Shown here in pieces: positions 1-8,324 of a DNA stretch of 64,000 nt. Within the stretch, counting starts at the first letter, position 1. The number at the start of each line of letters is the position of its first letter. The translations under genes and the position numbers were made by a program. This stretch comes from Halomonas colorata (GTDB lineage Bacteria; Pseudomonadota; Gammaproteobacteria; Pseudomonadales; Halomonadaceae): the NCBI RefSeq assembly GCF_014897985.1, contig NZ_JABUZA010000023.1, positions 1 through 64,000 on the forward strand. The letters run 5' to 3'. The notes beneath the pieces were generated by a model. That model was not told where the DNA came from and searched no databases. It worked only from the letters and a program-made list of their open reading frames with translations.

Positions 1-401
1 ATGAAGTGATGCCACAGCAACTCATGGGCCTTCACTATTGCTTGCCGATCGGCGTTCTGCTCCACCCGGCACAGCGTTGACTTGCCTGCCAGCGTATCCT
101 CTTCACCGAGCGCTGTCTGGAGGGCCTGATCATAGCGCAGGGCCTCATGGTCGTTGAAATCTTCGTAGCCAGCAGCGACACCGAACACCCGCTGACGAAC
201 CAGAGTGTCGAGCTTATGACGAACCTGTTTCGGTGCACGGGGGTCATGAAGCACGGTGGCCAAGCGGCGTGTCAGGCGATGGTGTTTATCGACTTCACGA
301 AGCAGGAGTAATCCGGCGTCCGACGTGATGTGGCCCCCGGAGAAGTCGGCTTCAATTTGGCGGCGAGAGAGTGGCGAGAAGGTCAGCTTTTCAGGTACCA
401 T
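1..401 (-). CDS. IS1380-family transposase, N-terminal part (cut by window edge)
   Basis: Reading from an ATG at 401 downward, the frame stays open to the window edge for about 133 residues. It begins MVPEKLTFSPLSRRQIEADF and continues with SGGHITSDAGLLLLREVD. That N-terminal block is typical of IS1380 transposases, DDE enzymes that cut and paste the element. It is followed by basic helices and a YEDFNDHEALRYD segment that is also common in the family. The catalytic core is outside the window, so I cannot tell whether the gene is intact. Transcription runs out of the window, parallel to the Tn7-like operon. Confidence 0.75.
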   Translation of the reverse strand, partial: MVPEKLTFSPLSRRQIEADFSGGHITSDAGLLLLREVDKHHRLTRRLATVLHDPRAPKQVRHKLDTLVRQRVFGVAAGYEDFNDHEALRYDQALQTALGEEDTLAGKSTLCRVEQNADRQAIVKAHELLWHHF

Positions 402-500
402 TTTGGAAGCGGCTGTTGGTGTTGGTTTTGGTGTAAGGCCCTGAAACGTTAACACTTTCAGCCGCTTTCTTTTATACCCTGTGAGAAATCCGGGCTAGGC
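1..500 (-). mobile_element. IS1380-family insertion sequence, partial at window start
   Basis: The stretch holds the 5' end of an IS1380-type transposase gene plus about 100 bases upstream of it. The outer end of the element is probably near 477-500, where a GAGAAATCCGGGCTAG-like sequence occurs. I could not confirm this because the second inverted repeat and the target duplication lie outside the window. The element sits directly beyond the last gene of the Tn7-like transposition operon, so it may have inserted into that transposon. Confidence 0.55.
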
Positions 501-590
501 TCCCTTGTCCTGCATGAGGTGCTGGCTAAGCTCCTCATGTATTTGACACTAAAAGCCACTTAAGACGGCTAGTGGGAGTCGATGATGGTT
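501..590. other. Short non-coding gap between the IS1380 end and the transposition operon
   Basis: About 90 bases separate the presumed insertion sequence end from the stop codon of the zinc-ribbon gene. I see no gene, no strong terminator and no copy of the TnsB-box motif found at the other end of the operon. The opposite transposon tip is therefore not here. Confidence 0.4.
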
Positions 591-2051
591 TTATAAAGCA
601 GGCAGCCAGTAGCTCACACCGTTCATGGTCACCTGTACCCCGTCTCCTGAAAGCTCTATGGTCTGACGACGTAGTGCTTTTTTGGACAATTTCTTGTCAT
701 GAAAATATTCCATGGCTGTGACGATCCATTGCTCCCTCCAGTCCTCTCCTTGATCAGCACACTTCGCCATTTTCATCATGGAGCGAGCCAACTTTTCTTT
801 CCGCCGTTTTCTTACTCGCTTCTCATCCACTCTAGGGGCTAGTGTGGTGGCATGTTGGCGATTTAAAAAATTGGTAAACCCCGTCACCGAGGCTGCTTGT
901 CCGGGCACCGCCTGCAAATAGTTGTCCACATCACCCTGTTGAGGTAGCCGCTGCCCCTCCCGGTCAGTAGCGAGTAGCAATGCGGCTGCTGCTCTTAGTG
1001 CAAGTCGTGCGGAGGTGTGGGACGTTTTGCCCGCCTCTATACGGGTTTCCAATTGCAGCCAATAGGCTTGCAGCACTTGGTCTGATAGCGAAGCGGACGG
1101 CATAGAACTGAGACACGCTTGAATACGTCTTTTCTCAGAGTCGATCTTCTTTGCTTGGTGATCCGGCTCTACCCCTTGCTCTTCATGCAACCATCGCATG
1201 GGAAGCCTAACACGCCGCAACCCCTCTGCCCCAAAGTGATGGAGCAGCTCCGAATAGCTCGGTATCCGTGACCATGCCTGGTCAATCTCAAGGAAGAACG
1301 AGAAGAAATGATTGATCTTGAGGGCAGCCTTATGCGGCCCTGTGGTACGAATCAGCCATTCACCAAATTTCCCAAATGCCTCACGTAACGCTTTGGTGGT
1401 GAGACCGGCTTGGCCAATGGAAATCCGCTTGCGGCATGTTCGTGTCCAGTAGCAGGGCTCACAGACATCGCCTCGACCGGCTGGCATAGGATGGCCACAC
1501 GATGGACAGGCGATCTCACCTTGCTCATAACAGGCTTTACACAATGCGTCACCGCTGGATGTCATGACCAATAAGCGATGCCGACGACACGCAGAGCAGG
1601 TACCGTGATCTGCCGTCGCACAGCTTGGACATAACCGATGATCATGCCCCATACGTGTCACTCGGGTAAGACGTTGAGATGCTTTCCCACATGCCTCGCA
1701 GGGTTCTGGTTCTTTGAAATAGGGAGCGCAGGCGCTACAGACAGGGCCGTAGGGAGTGACCTTGCCGATGTTGTAGTCTGAACTGGCTTTTCCACATCGT
1801 GCACACGGTTTGTCAACATCGCACTGACGACAGACGGCGTCTGGGTCATTTTTAGGCAGACGGGCTAACTCGCCACATCGTGGGCACATCCGCCGCTTAA
1901 ACACACGAGCATAGCAAGTTGAGCAGTAACCATGACCCTTATGGCGTCGCCACAATTTGGAGACATCTCGACCACACTCATCGCAGTCTACCGTTTGATG
2001 TTGCTTCAAGAGGTTGGCTCCGCTTTCATTCTCCGTTTTAAACGCGCCCAT
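591..2051 (-). CDS. Multi-zinc-ribbon protein of the Tn7-like operon (TniE position)
   Basis: This 486-residue protein occupies the tniE position of comM-targeting transposons. Residues 23-200 contain twelve CxxC pairs (for example CDEC, CSTC, CPRC, CARC, CEAC, CKAC, CEPC), enough for about six zinc ribbons in tandem. The remaining 285 residues are largely helical and very basic near 400-440 (RVDEKRVRKRRKEK), which suggests nucleic acid binding. Residues around 350-420 vaguely recall the helical core-binding domain of tyrosine recombinases, but no catalytic residues were recognised. The start overlaps the end of tniQ by 46 bases, implying coupled translation. I infer a role in target choice or complex assembly beside TniQ. 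The function is not established from sequence. Confidence 0.75.
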   Translation of the reverse strand: MGAFKTENESGANLLKQHQTVDCDECGRDVSKLWRRHKGHGYCSTCYARVFKRRMCPRCGELARLPKNDPDAVCRQCDVDKPCARCGKASSDYNIGKVTPYGPVCSACAPYFKEPEPCEACGKASQRLTRVTRMGHDHRLCPSCATADHGTCSACRRHRLLVMTSSGDALCKACYEQGEIACPSCGHPMPAGRGDVCEPCYWTRTCRKRISIGQAGLTTKALREAFGKFGEWLIRTTGPHKAALKINHFFSFFLEIDQAWSRIPSYSELLHHFGAEGLRRVRLPMRWLHEEQGVEPDHQAKKIDSEKRRIQACLSSMPSASLSDQVLQAYWLQLETRIEAGKTSHTSARLALRAAAALLLATDREGQRLPQQGDVDNYLQAVPGQAASVTGFTNFLNRQHATTLAPRVDEKRVRKRRKEKLARSMMKMAKCADQGEDWREQWIVTAMEYFHDKKLSKKALRRQTIELSGDGVQVTMNGVSYWLPAL

Positions 2052-3094
2052 GAGGCTCTAACTGCGCGCTCCGACATGGGGCGATGAGCTAGTGAAACGC
2101 GGCGGCGATGCGGCCCATGAGGGTGGTGAGACAACCGCGATAACAGTGGTAACAACACAATGGGGGGTGACTTTCGGGGATCATGAAGCGTGCTCGTTTT
2201 CACTTTGAACGCGACCAACGCACTGAACGTTTCCTCAACCCCTATGCTCATTAACCGCTCAACCGCCGCCAATAAAGCACGACGCTCGCTGACAGGCAAA
2301 AGCTCAAACGCTAACCCAGACAAAGGCATCTGGCTATTCGTAACCGAAACGCCCAATGACAGAAGCGCATCGCCGAGGGGTGAGGCAGGCCGCCGACTTG
2401 CACGCCGTACAACGCCAATAAAGAAAGTCACCATAGAAAACCAATCGGCGGGTGTGATAGAGGCCTGCCTAAACGCCACCTTATTCTGTTCTAAAACACG
2501 ATCAGCCATCACTTGGAAACTGAGCGCTTCAGGTAAAGGGGACGTGCATACTGCTTTTCTAAAATCCTCATGACACCGACTGCATTGAGCTAAATGTTGA
2601 TCTTCCGCTGTCAGGCGATGGGGCTCTATAGGGGCCTTGCATGCCGGGCACTCATCTACCAGCTGCACCCCATGAAAGCGGCACCCAGTGTGCCAAGCGA
2701 ATCGCCAGTGCCGGCGCAAGTAGGGGGTTGAGTCCTCTGCCAAGCACAACGTGCATACCTGTTGTCCTCCATGGCGGGTTCGATTTCGGCTGCCGAGTGC
2801 CAACAACCAGGGCCAAGTCCGGGTTTCCGGTAACGAGTAACCGACCACTTTCTCACAATCGTCCCGCATCCCCGCTTTCTGAAACTTAGCGGAAGCATTC
2901 CCCGAGGCATTCACTAATGGGCGCATTCTTGCAAGGGGTATTTCCCTATCAATGTCCCTCGTCCATATACGCCATGTTGGCCAAATAGCCCCGGTGAGCG
3001 ACAAAGGATCACACCCCTGTCGCAACGCCGCCCGAACTAGCCATGATGAAAGGGACTCTTCAGGCAGCAGGGGCACACTCAGCGCCCAGGGCAT
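2006..3094 (-). CDS. tniQ: TniQ family target-selection protein (TniD)
   Basis: TniQ/TnsD proteins recognise the insertion site and recruit the TnsC ATPase. The N-terminus (PLLPEESLSSWLVRAALRQG) matches the TniQ opening motif of the form P-x-E-S-x-x-S-W. A zinc-binding region follows, with C114-x2-C117, an HTGCRFHG block (C138, H141), C149-x2-C152 and C171-x2-C174. At 362 residues it lies between short CRISPR-associated TniQ proteins and full-length TnsD. Its ATG shares one base with the stop of the tnsC gene (TAATG), so the two are translationally coupled. It probably steers insertion into comM, either alone or with the zinc-ribbon protein downstream; that division of labour is inference. 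Confidence 0.88.
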   Translation of the reverse strand: MPWALSVPLLPEESLSSWLVRAALRQGCDPLSLTGAIWPTWRIWTRDIDREIPLARMRPLVNASGNASAKFQKAGMRDDCEKVVGYSLPETRTWPWLLALGSRNRTRHGGQQVCTLCLAEDSTPYLRRHWRFAWHTGCRFHGVQLVDECPACKAPIEPHRLTAEDQHLAQCSRCHEDFRKAVCTSPLPEALSFQVMADRVLEQNKVAFRQASITPADWFSMVTFFIGVVRRASRRPASPLGDALLSLGVSVTNSQMPLSGLAFELLPVSERRALLAAVERLMSIGVEETFSALVAFKVKTSTLHDPRKSPPIVLLPLLSRLSHHPHGPHRRRVSLAHRPMSERAVRASWARLKRRMKAEPTS

Positions 3095-3978
3095 TACAGC
3101 ATCACTTCCCTAATGCCACGGGTGGGCCGCACCCATGATTTACTCTGAATAATTTTCTCATCGATGCACTCAGCTCCAGACAAAATAGCGGCATTTGCAC
3201 ACTCAATCAGCAGCCGGTGCAGGTCACCCAAATTACCGCCAGAAATCGCGTGGAGCTGAGTAGCTAATTGTGGCTCATGCAGTTGGGAAGGGTGTTTGAG
3301 CGGTAGGATCTTCTCAAAGCCAGCAAGCAGCTTCTGAAACTCCTGATTGAGCTCCCACTTCGGTAATGCAACCACATCAAAGCGACTCGCATGCTGCGGG
3401 TCTGAATGCAGCACACGCACAGCATCCTGCGTACCCACACCAACGATGGGAATCATTAACTCGTTGCATAGGAGCTTAATGGCATTCATCGTTTCCCGCT
3501 GCTTGACGGCTCCACCGGTTAACAATGAGTGGAACTCATCAATGATCAACAAGCGGGTATGGCAAGCCCGCAGTTGATGAATCACTTGGTAGCGTAGCTT
3601 GGGTACCGGGTCTGAAGGCCGGTAGGGAGCCCAAAAGCTCTCTAGCACTGCGATATAAAGACTTTTCTCATCGGCACTCGGTGGGGCTTGAGTGACGATC
3701 ACTGGTTTCACCGGTTCTACGTCTTCATTCACATAGCCTTCACCGTACTGTTTACGAAACCGTTGAACGATGGTCGTCTTTCCGTTGTTGGAGTCACCCA
3801 CGAGCAAAAGGTTAGGCATACGAGGACGACTAGGCTTCTCCATCAGCCCACGCATGACCTCAATGACACGATTGGCCAATGGATACCCCAACCATCGAGG
3901 TTGATCCATAAACTCCATTCGCTCTTTAGCGGACAGCCCCAAGACATGACGAAGATCAGGATGAAGGTGTGTGCTCAT
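3094..3978 (-). CDS. tnsC: TnsC/TniB-like AAA+ ATPase regulator of transposition
   Basis: This 294-residue AAA+ protein carries a Walker A motif GDSNNGKTT (residues 61-69) and a Walker B motif LLIIDEFH (143-150). TnsC-type ATPases polymerise on DNA, link the target selector (TniQ) to the transposase (TnsB) and provide target immunity. The size resembles compact TniB proteins rather than the 555-residue TnsC of Tn7. The start codon overlaps the tnsB stop by four bases (ATGA), as expected in a compact operon. Confidence 0.92.
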   Translation of the reverse strand: MSTHLHPDLRHVLGLSAKERMEFMDQPRWLGYPLANRVIEVMRGLMEKPSRPRMPNLLLVGDSNNGKTTIVQRFRKQYGEGYVNEDVEPVKPVIVTQAPPSADEKSLYIAVLESFWAPYRPSDPVPKLRYQVIHQLRACHTRLLIIDEFHSLLTGGAVKQRETMNAIKLLCNELMIPIVGVGTQDAVRVLHSDPQHASRFDVVALPKWELNQEFQKLLAGFEKILPLKHPSQLHEPQLATQLHAISGGNLGDLHRLLIECANAAILSGAECIDEKIIQSKSWVRPTRGIREVML

Positions 3979-5903
3979 GATATGTCCCAGTTCACATCGA
4001 TATCACCCGATAAGAGACCGTCTGCCTGAGCGGGTGACTCTTTGGGGGCCGCGGTTGAGGGCGCATGTAAAAGGGGATCGGCAGGCGTCACCTTTTTCTC
4101 ATGCTCTTTACGTCGTTGTGCCTGACGGCGACTTCGCTTGGTACGTGCTTGCGACTCCTCCACATGGGTTCGCAGTTCACTAATAGCGCGTAGAATTTCA
4201 GACTCATTGACCGAACTCCTGCCTTCCTGGCGAAGGCGTGCTTTGGCCTGGGCATGCTCCCAAACACTCATTGAGGGGAGAGCGAGATTGGCAAAGGGCA
4301 CACGAAAATACTGCCCGAGCTCCGGGTCTTTGAACCAAATGACGCTAATGTCACGAGGGTCACGCCGAAACACAAAGGTGCGTTTCTTGTTCGGCGTGTC
4401 TGGATCTTTGGCATTGATCCATGGCCTGAGCGCCTCATCGTAATAGTTCATGCCATCGATGGTCACACCAAAAGTCTGGATCGTGCGCTGAAAGCTGGGC
4501 AAAAAATCGAGCAGTACAGAAAGTCTATCAGCAGGCCGTGGCGCTAAGCCCACTCCCTGCACATCGGCATTGCCAAACACACCGACTTCCCATTTCCGCA
4601 TCGGTGACATACCAATCCCAGAATGAAGACGCTGGTGGTAAACCTTACAAATCAACGTCACCAGCCACTCTTCAAACTCGCTTTTCGTCATGGCCGCGTG
4701 CTTCTCTGGATCGTACCCCTCTTTCTCTTTAATGGAGGAGAAGGTCGTCCCAGGCAGGTTATGGATCTCTTTGAGAAGAGAGCCCAGCAACCGCTCGATG
4801 TGGCCACCGTAACGAGGCTGCTTAACAGGCCGAAATTCAAGATTGATTCCATAGGCTAGGCATGAGCGCCGAAACGTCTCTGAGCGAAAATCGGGGCCGT
4901 TATCGACATGAATCGTGGCGGGAGTGCCCCATACCGGCCACTCAGCCTCCACGTTATGCAGCAGCAGCCATTCATCTTTAGGCAGCATTGATTGAGCCAC
5001 ACACATGCCGACGGATGTTTCAGAGGGTGGATCAAACGATAAGTAATACCCCGTGACCACACGGGTACACACGTCCATGGCCAATGTGATCCATGGTCGA
5101 CCAATCGGTTTGCGATGCACGTCATCGACTAAAATAATATCGGCAGGCGTGTGGTCAATCTGCATGACCGCTAGCGGGTAGTCCGCATTGGGAAACTTCC
5201 CAGCCGCTGGCTGGAACTTGTTAATGGCTTTGTCTCTAAAGCCATGGCCACGCAACCGGTCACGCTCTGGAATATCCCGCAGACGAGCACGAACGGTACC
5301 AGGGCTCGGCGGGTCGATGCGCCGTTCATGGCAACGCCGCATCACTTCCTGTACCGCTTTTTGCGCGGAGGGACGCTGCAGCGTCAGGTACACCTCTTTG
5401 ATGACTTCCTGAATGACCGCCTCGGCATGCGCGGGGATACGCGACTTACCCTTCTTCCATCCTGGCTTTCGAGGAATCAATGCAAGCACCGAGCCCGTCG
5501 CCTTGTACCGCTTCAACCAACGATAAATCGTGGCCGTATCCACCCCCGTTTGTTTAGCACGCTCTTCCGCTGCATCTCGCCCTACGGTATGACGATCCAC
5601 CAAGGGCTTAATGATGGAGAGGCGATGCTCAGCCTCCCGCCAATCGGCATCCCCAATCTCAGACATATCCTGCTCAAGGGGGGCAGGTCCGCTATGGAAA
5701 GGCGTTAATTCACTGATGCGAAGCGGACAACTACGCCCGGACTCAACGGCAATACCAATGACCGTCTCAAAATCGAGCACCTGAGAAATTCGGTAAACGG
5801 TGTCATCTTTCTGAACCTGCTCGCCCACCGTGATTTGCAAGTGTTGGCGTGTTTGGGCAACACCGTTACTGGGTTCAGCTGTGATGTCACGATGATTATT
5901 CAT
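3975..5903 (-). CDS. tnsB: TnsB/TniA-like DDE transposase
   Basis: The 642-residue protein has an N-terminal DNA-binding part with a helix-turn-helix near residues 105-135 (AAEERAKQTGVDTATIYRWL). An integrase-type RNase H core follows, with D250 (MQIDHT), D334 (HVDNGPD) and E370 (GGHIERLLG). The last two are separated by 35 residues, a classic DD(35)E arrangement. A basic, charged C-terminal tail (SRRQAQRRKEHEKK) probably contacts TnsC. TnsB enzymes cleave and join the 3' ends of the element after binding repeated boxes near its tips. The start overlaps the tnsA stop by eight bases. Confidence 0.94.
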   Translation of the reverse strand: MNNHRDITAEPSNGVAQTRQHLQITVGEQVQKDDTVYRISQVLDFETVIGIAVESGRSCPLRISELTPFHSGPAPLEQDMSEIGDADWREAEHRLSIIKPLVDRHTVGRDAAEERAKQTGVDTATIYRWLKRYKATGSVLALIPRKPGWKKGKSRIPAHAEAVIQEVIKEVYLTLQRPSAQKAVQEVMRRCHERRIDPPSPGTVRARLRDIPERDRLRGHGFRDKAINKFQPAAGKFPNADYPLAVMQIDHTPADIILVDDVHRKPIGRPWITLAMDVCTRVVTGYYLSFDPPSETSVGMCVAQSMLPKDEWLLLHNVEAEWPVWGTPATIHVDNGPDFRSETFRRSCLAYGINLEFRPVKQPRYGGHIERLLGSLLKEIHNLPGTTFSSIKEKEGYDPEKHAAMTKSEFEEWLVTLICKVYHQRLHSGIGMSPMRKWEVGVFGNADVQGVGLAPRPADRLSVLLDFLPSFQRTIQTFGVTIDGMNYYDEALRPWINAKDPDTPNKKRTFVFRRDPRDISVIWFKDPELGQYFRVPFANLALPSMSVWEHAQAKARLRQEGRSSVNESEILRAISELRTHVEESQARTKRSRRQAQRRKEHEKKVTPADPLLHAPSTAAPKESPAQADGLLSGDIDVNWDIS

Positions 5904-6576
5904 AATCGGGTATCCACACCTCTGATAGAGGGCTAAAGGATTGAGCCATATCGCAATCTAGTTGCCGAGTCGCCAGCAGGTGCCATAAGTGTGCAATCCC
6001 CTCTGCCCGATAAATGTCACCCATGAAGTGCCGAGACAGCAGGTAATCCAAGGTCGCCACCCCCATCTCCCTCACCGTATTGAGCACTGCCTGGCTTTCA
6101 ACCGAGGGAAACACCATTCGTTTGTAGCGCGCCAAGAAGGTGATGTTGTCCAGGGTCTTATCACGAATGCGGCTCTCGTCATGAATGCTAAACGACCACC
6201 CCTCGTTGCTGGCATGCCGCATCGCCGCCTTCCATTTAGGCGACCATTCACGCCAATGTGCTTGCCACTTTTCCCGTGGTTTGACCTCCACCAGGAGAGG
6301 TTTTGGGTAATCCCTGTAATCACGGTTACCGAGACGGTAATAAACCAAATAATCCGGCGTGTAGGTGTAGCGCCTACCGGTCCCGGGATGATGAAACGGA
6401 ATCTCGCACGGCTGGGAAATCACACCAAGGACGCTTACATCAAAGTCAGCCTTGATGAGGAAATCACGTTCGAGCGTCGACTCGAACGCAATAGACTCCT
6501 CCCCGCGAAAGGCATAGTAGCCAGACACACTTCGTCGGGTAGGGCCGATTTTACGAACGGAAGTAGGCAGTGGCAT
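5896..6576 (-). CDS. tnsA: TnsA-like endonuclease
   Basis: TnsA cuts the 5' ends of the transposon so that, together with TnsB, the element leaves by true cut and paste. The restriction-enzyme-like catalytic set is visible: E in FESTLERDF (about residue 36), D in YTPDYLV (about 75), and E-x-K in LLVEVKPRE (97 and 99). A C-terminal region follows that may bind TnsC. I chose the first ATG (226 residues). The frame also allows GTG at 6588 and TTG at 6591, and no strong ribosome binding site decides between them. This is the first gene of the operon, and its start lies only about 140 bases from the transposon tip. Confidence 0.9.
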   Translation of the reverse strand: MPLPTSVRKIGPTRRSVSGYYAFRGEESIAFESTLERDFLIKADFDVSVLGVISQPCEIPFHHPGTGRRYTYTPDYLVYYRLGNRDYRDYPKPLLVEVKPREKWQAHWREWSPKWKAAMRHASNEGWSFSIHDESRIRDKTLDNITFLARYKRMVFPSVESQAVLNTVREMGVATLDYLLSRHFMGDIYRAEGIAHLWHLLATRQLDCDMAQSFSPLSEVWIPDYE

Positions 6577-6612
6577 GAGCAGTCGCACCAAATATTGAAT
6601 AAAACGTGACCT

Positions 6613-6705
6613 GTCGCAGTAATTGCTATTAATTCTGTCGCATTCAATCCTGCACAGACTACCATAATAGCCCGATATTACGCTCTGAGGGTCGCATTAA
6701 TTGCT
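6613..6705. repeat. Three direct repeats, candidate TnsB-binding boxes
   Basis: Three same-orientation 15-mers occur in the last 105 bases of the transposon: GTCGCAGTAATTGCT (6613-6627), GTCGCATTCAATCCT (6637-6651) and GTCGCATTAATTGCT (6691-6705). The first and third differ at one base. Repeated TnsB sites near each tip are a defining trait of Tn7-like elements. The outermost box lies 10 bases from the ACA tip. The assignment as TnsB sites is inferred from position and repetition. Confidence 0.7.
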
Positions 6706-6715
6706 GAAAATGACA
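6706..6715. mobile_element. Transposon tip (TGTCATTTTC on the minus strand)
   Basis: The last ten bases of the element read GAAAATGACA on the plus strand, so the tip is 5'-TGTCATTTTC when read inward. A 5'-TGT...ACA-3' end is standard for Tn7-like elements. The exact border is set by restoring the comM reading frame. Removing everything up to 6715 and putting back the duplicated GTGGC yields a Gly-Gly-Ser stretch before the conserved PGEISLAHHG motif. Confidence 0.7.
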
Positions 6716-6720
6716 GTGGC
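6716..6720. other. Predicted 5-bp target-site duplication GTGGC
   Basis: These are the first five chromosomal bases next to the tip. Tn7-like transposition duplicates five bases, so a second GTGGC should precede the far end of the element outside the window. Confidence 0.5.
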
Positions 6721-7380
6721 TCAAAACCCAAGCCGGGAGAAATCTCGCTTGCCCACCACGGCGTGCTGTTTTTAGACGAGCTGCCGGAATTTTCCCGCAA
6801 CGTGTTAGAAGTTTTAAGACAGCCGCTGGAAACGGGCGAAATACATCTGGCCCGGGCAAGCCATGAACGCCGTTACCCGGCGCAGTTTCAATTGGTAGCC
6901 GCCATGAACCCCTGCCCCTGCGGGCATTTAGGCGACCCACGCCAGCGCTGCCAGTGCACCGCCAGCCAGATTCAGCGCTATCAAGCGCGGCTTTCCGGCC
7001 CGCTGCTGGATCGTATTGACCTACAGGTCGAAGTCCCCGCGCTACCGCCTGAACAGCTCACCGCCCAAACCCAAGGTGAATCGTCCGAGGCGGTGCGCGA
7101 GCGTGTGATGGCGGCAAGAGAGCGTCAAATGGCACGTGGCGCGCTCAATAGCCAGCTAGGCGGCAAGGCACTGGAAGCCGCCTGCGACTTGAACGATGAG
7201 GAGCGCACCTGGCTTGCCAGCGTGCTGGAAAAGCTCAAGCTCTCCGCCCGCGCCTACCACCGAGTGCTGCGCGTGGCGCTAACGCTGGCTGATTTGCAGG
7301 GTGAGCCCAAGCCCTCCCAAGCGCACCTGATCGAGGCCATCGGCTATCGACAATTGGATCGAATGCTGGGCAAAGGCTGA
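6716..7380 (+). pseudogene. comM: comM (YifB/Mg-chelatase-like helicase), 3' fragment split by the transposon
   Basis: About 220 C-terminal residues of ComM remain. They start at the glycine-rich loop before PKPGEISLAHHGVLFLDELP (which carries the Walker B motif) and run through RYPAQFQLVAAMNPCPCGH, LSGPLLDRIDLQVEVP and the C-terminal Mg-chelatase domain. Full-length ComM is about 500 residues. The N-terminal Lon-like domain and Walker A are missing here and presumably lie on the other side of the transposon. ComM is a hexameric helicase that extends branch migration in natural transformation, so the break should reduce integration of foreign DNA. The frame is open back into the transposon but has no ATG until 6763. 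Confidence 0.9.
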
Positions 7381-7404
7381 AGGCGCATGAAGTAAGGCCT
7401 GCCC

Positions 7405-8235
7405 TCAACTTTCGTGGCGGCCGCTCATCACCCACGCCGTCCATGAACCATCGAACAGCGCAAGATGCTCGTACCCGGCAAGCTCCGCGGCCACCCACAC
7501 AATGCAGGCGGTGATGCCGGAGCCACAGCTGAAGGTCAGATGATCCGACGGCTCAAGCTCTTTGCTGCGCATGAGCGCTGCAATCTCCTCCCGGCTCTTG
7601 AAGTGTCCGTCTTCCAGAACCTCGGTAAAGGGCAGATTAAAAGAGGCAGGGATATGCCCACTGGGGAATTCTGGGCGGGGCTCGGGGCCCGCCCCTGAAA
7701 AGCGCTCGGCACTTCGGGCATCTACCAGTTTAAAGCGCTGCTGCGAAATATTGGCGTAGACCTCGTCCACACTGACCACGCTCTCGTTGGCCTGTAGCAC
7801 AGGGCGGGAAGACAGCGGCGCTGGCGCTGAATAACCGTGCTGGACTGGCAACGACAGCGAAAGCCAGTGAGGCAGACCGCCATCCAGCAGTTTTACCTTC
7901 TTGAAGCCCGCTTGGGTAAGCAGCCAATAGGCCCTCGGGGAGGAGTAAACGCCTCGATTATCGTAAATGACGATCTCATCATCAGGAGCCAGGCCGAGGC
8001 CTTGGCACGCCGCCTCCAGCGCCTCTTTTGCGGGCAGCGTATGTGGAAATGCCGCCTCGCGGTCGGAAAAGACCTGCTCGATATCGAACTCAAGTGAGCC
8101 GGGTATTTTTCGATCATCTTCCGGTACATGAGCCGCAATGGGGCTGTTAGGTAGCGATGCATCCAACACCTTGGGTGGTGTATCACTCGCTAAGCGATCC
8201 AACAGATCATGGGCACTAATCAGAATATCCGACAT
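7405..8235 (-). CDS. sseA: 3-mercaptopyruvate/thiosulfate sulfurtransferase (SseA-like rhodanese)
   Basis: Two rhodanese domains in tandem transfer a sulfane sulfur through a persulfide on the catalytic cysteine. The second domain holds the active loop CGSGITA (cysteine at about residue 237), which matches the CGSGVTA loop of 3-mercaptopyruvate sulfurtransferase. The first domain has the inactive YDNRGVYSSPRAYWLL version. The start MSDILISAHDL is preceded by AAAGGAG at good spacing; a longer frame starting 15 codons earlier lacks this. The length of 276 residues is usual. It converges with the comM fragment. Confidence 0.88.
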   Translation of the reverse strand: MSDILISAHDLLDRLASDTPPKVLDASLPNSPIAAHVPEDDRKIPGSLEFDIEQVFSDREAAFPHTLPAKEALEAACQGLGLAPDDEIVIYDNRGVYSSPRAYWLLTQAGFKKVKLLDGGLPHWLSLSLPVQHGYSAPAPLSSRPVLQANESVVSVDEVYANISQQRFKLVDARSAERFSGAGPEPRPEFPSGHIPASFNLPFTEVLEDGHFKSREEIAALMRSKELEPSDHLTFSCGSGITACIVWVAAELAGYEHLALFDGSWTAWVMSGRHES

Positions 8236-8324
8236 AAGAGGAAACTCCTTTGAGTTGGGGCGGGCGCCCTCGGTGGCCAAGACACTGGAAACCGCCTGCG
8301 CGCTTGATGATGAGGAGGTAGAAG

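Larger units (their letters stand above)
1..6715 (-). mobile_element. Tn7-like transposon of the comM-targeting (Tn6022/AbaR-like) type, TnsA-side end
   Basis: Five tightly packed minus-strand genes encode TnsA, TnsB, TnsC, TniQ and a zinc-ribbon protein, in the tniC-tniA-tniB-tniD-tniE order of the AbaR/Tn6022 backbone. The tip next to comM reads TGTCATTTTC inward from 6715, with the 5'-TGT expected of Tn7-like ends. The chromosomal side begins GTGGC (6716-6720), the predicted 5-bp target duplication. The other end, any cargo and the 5' part of comM are not in the window. The left coordinate is only the window edge, and the IS1380 copy may be a later insertion. The element type is well supported; its full extent is unknown. 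Confidence 0.85.
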
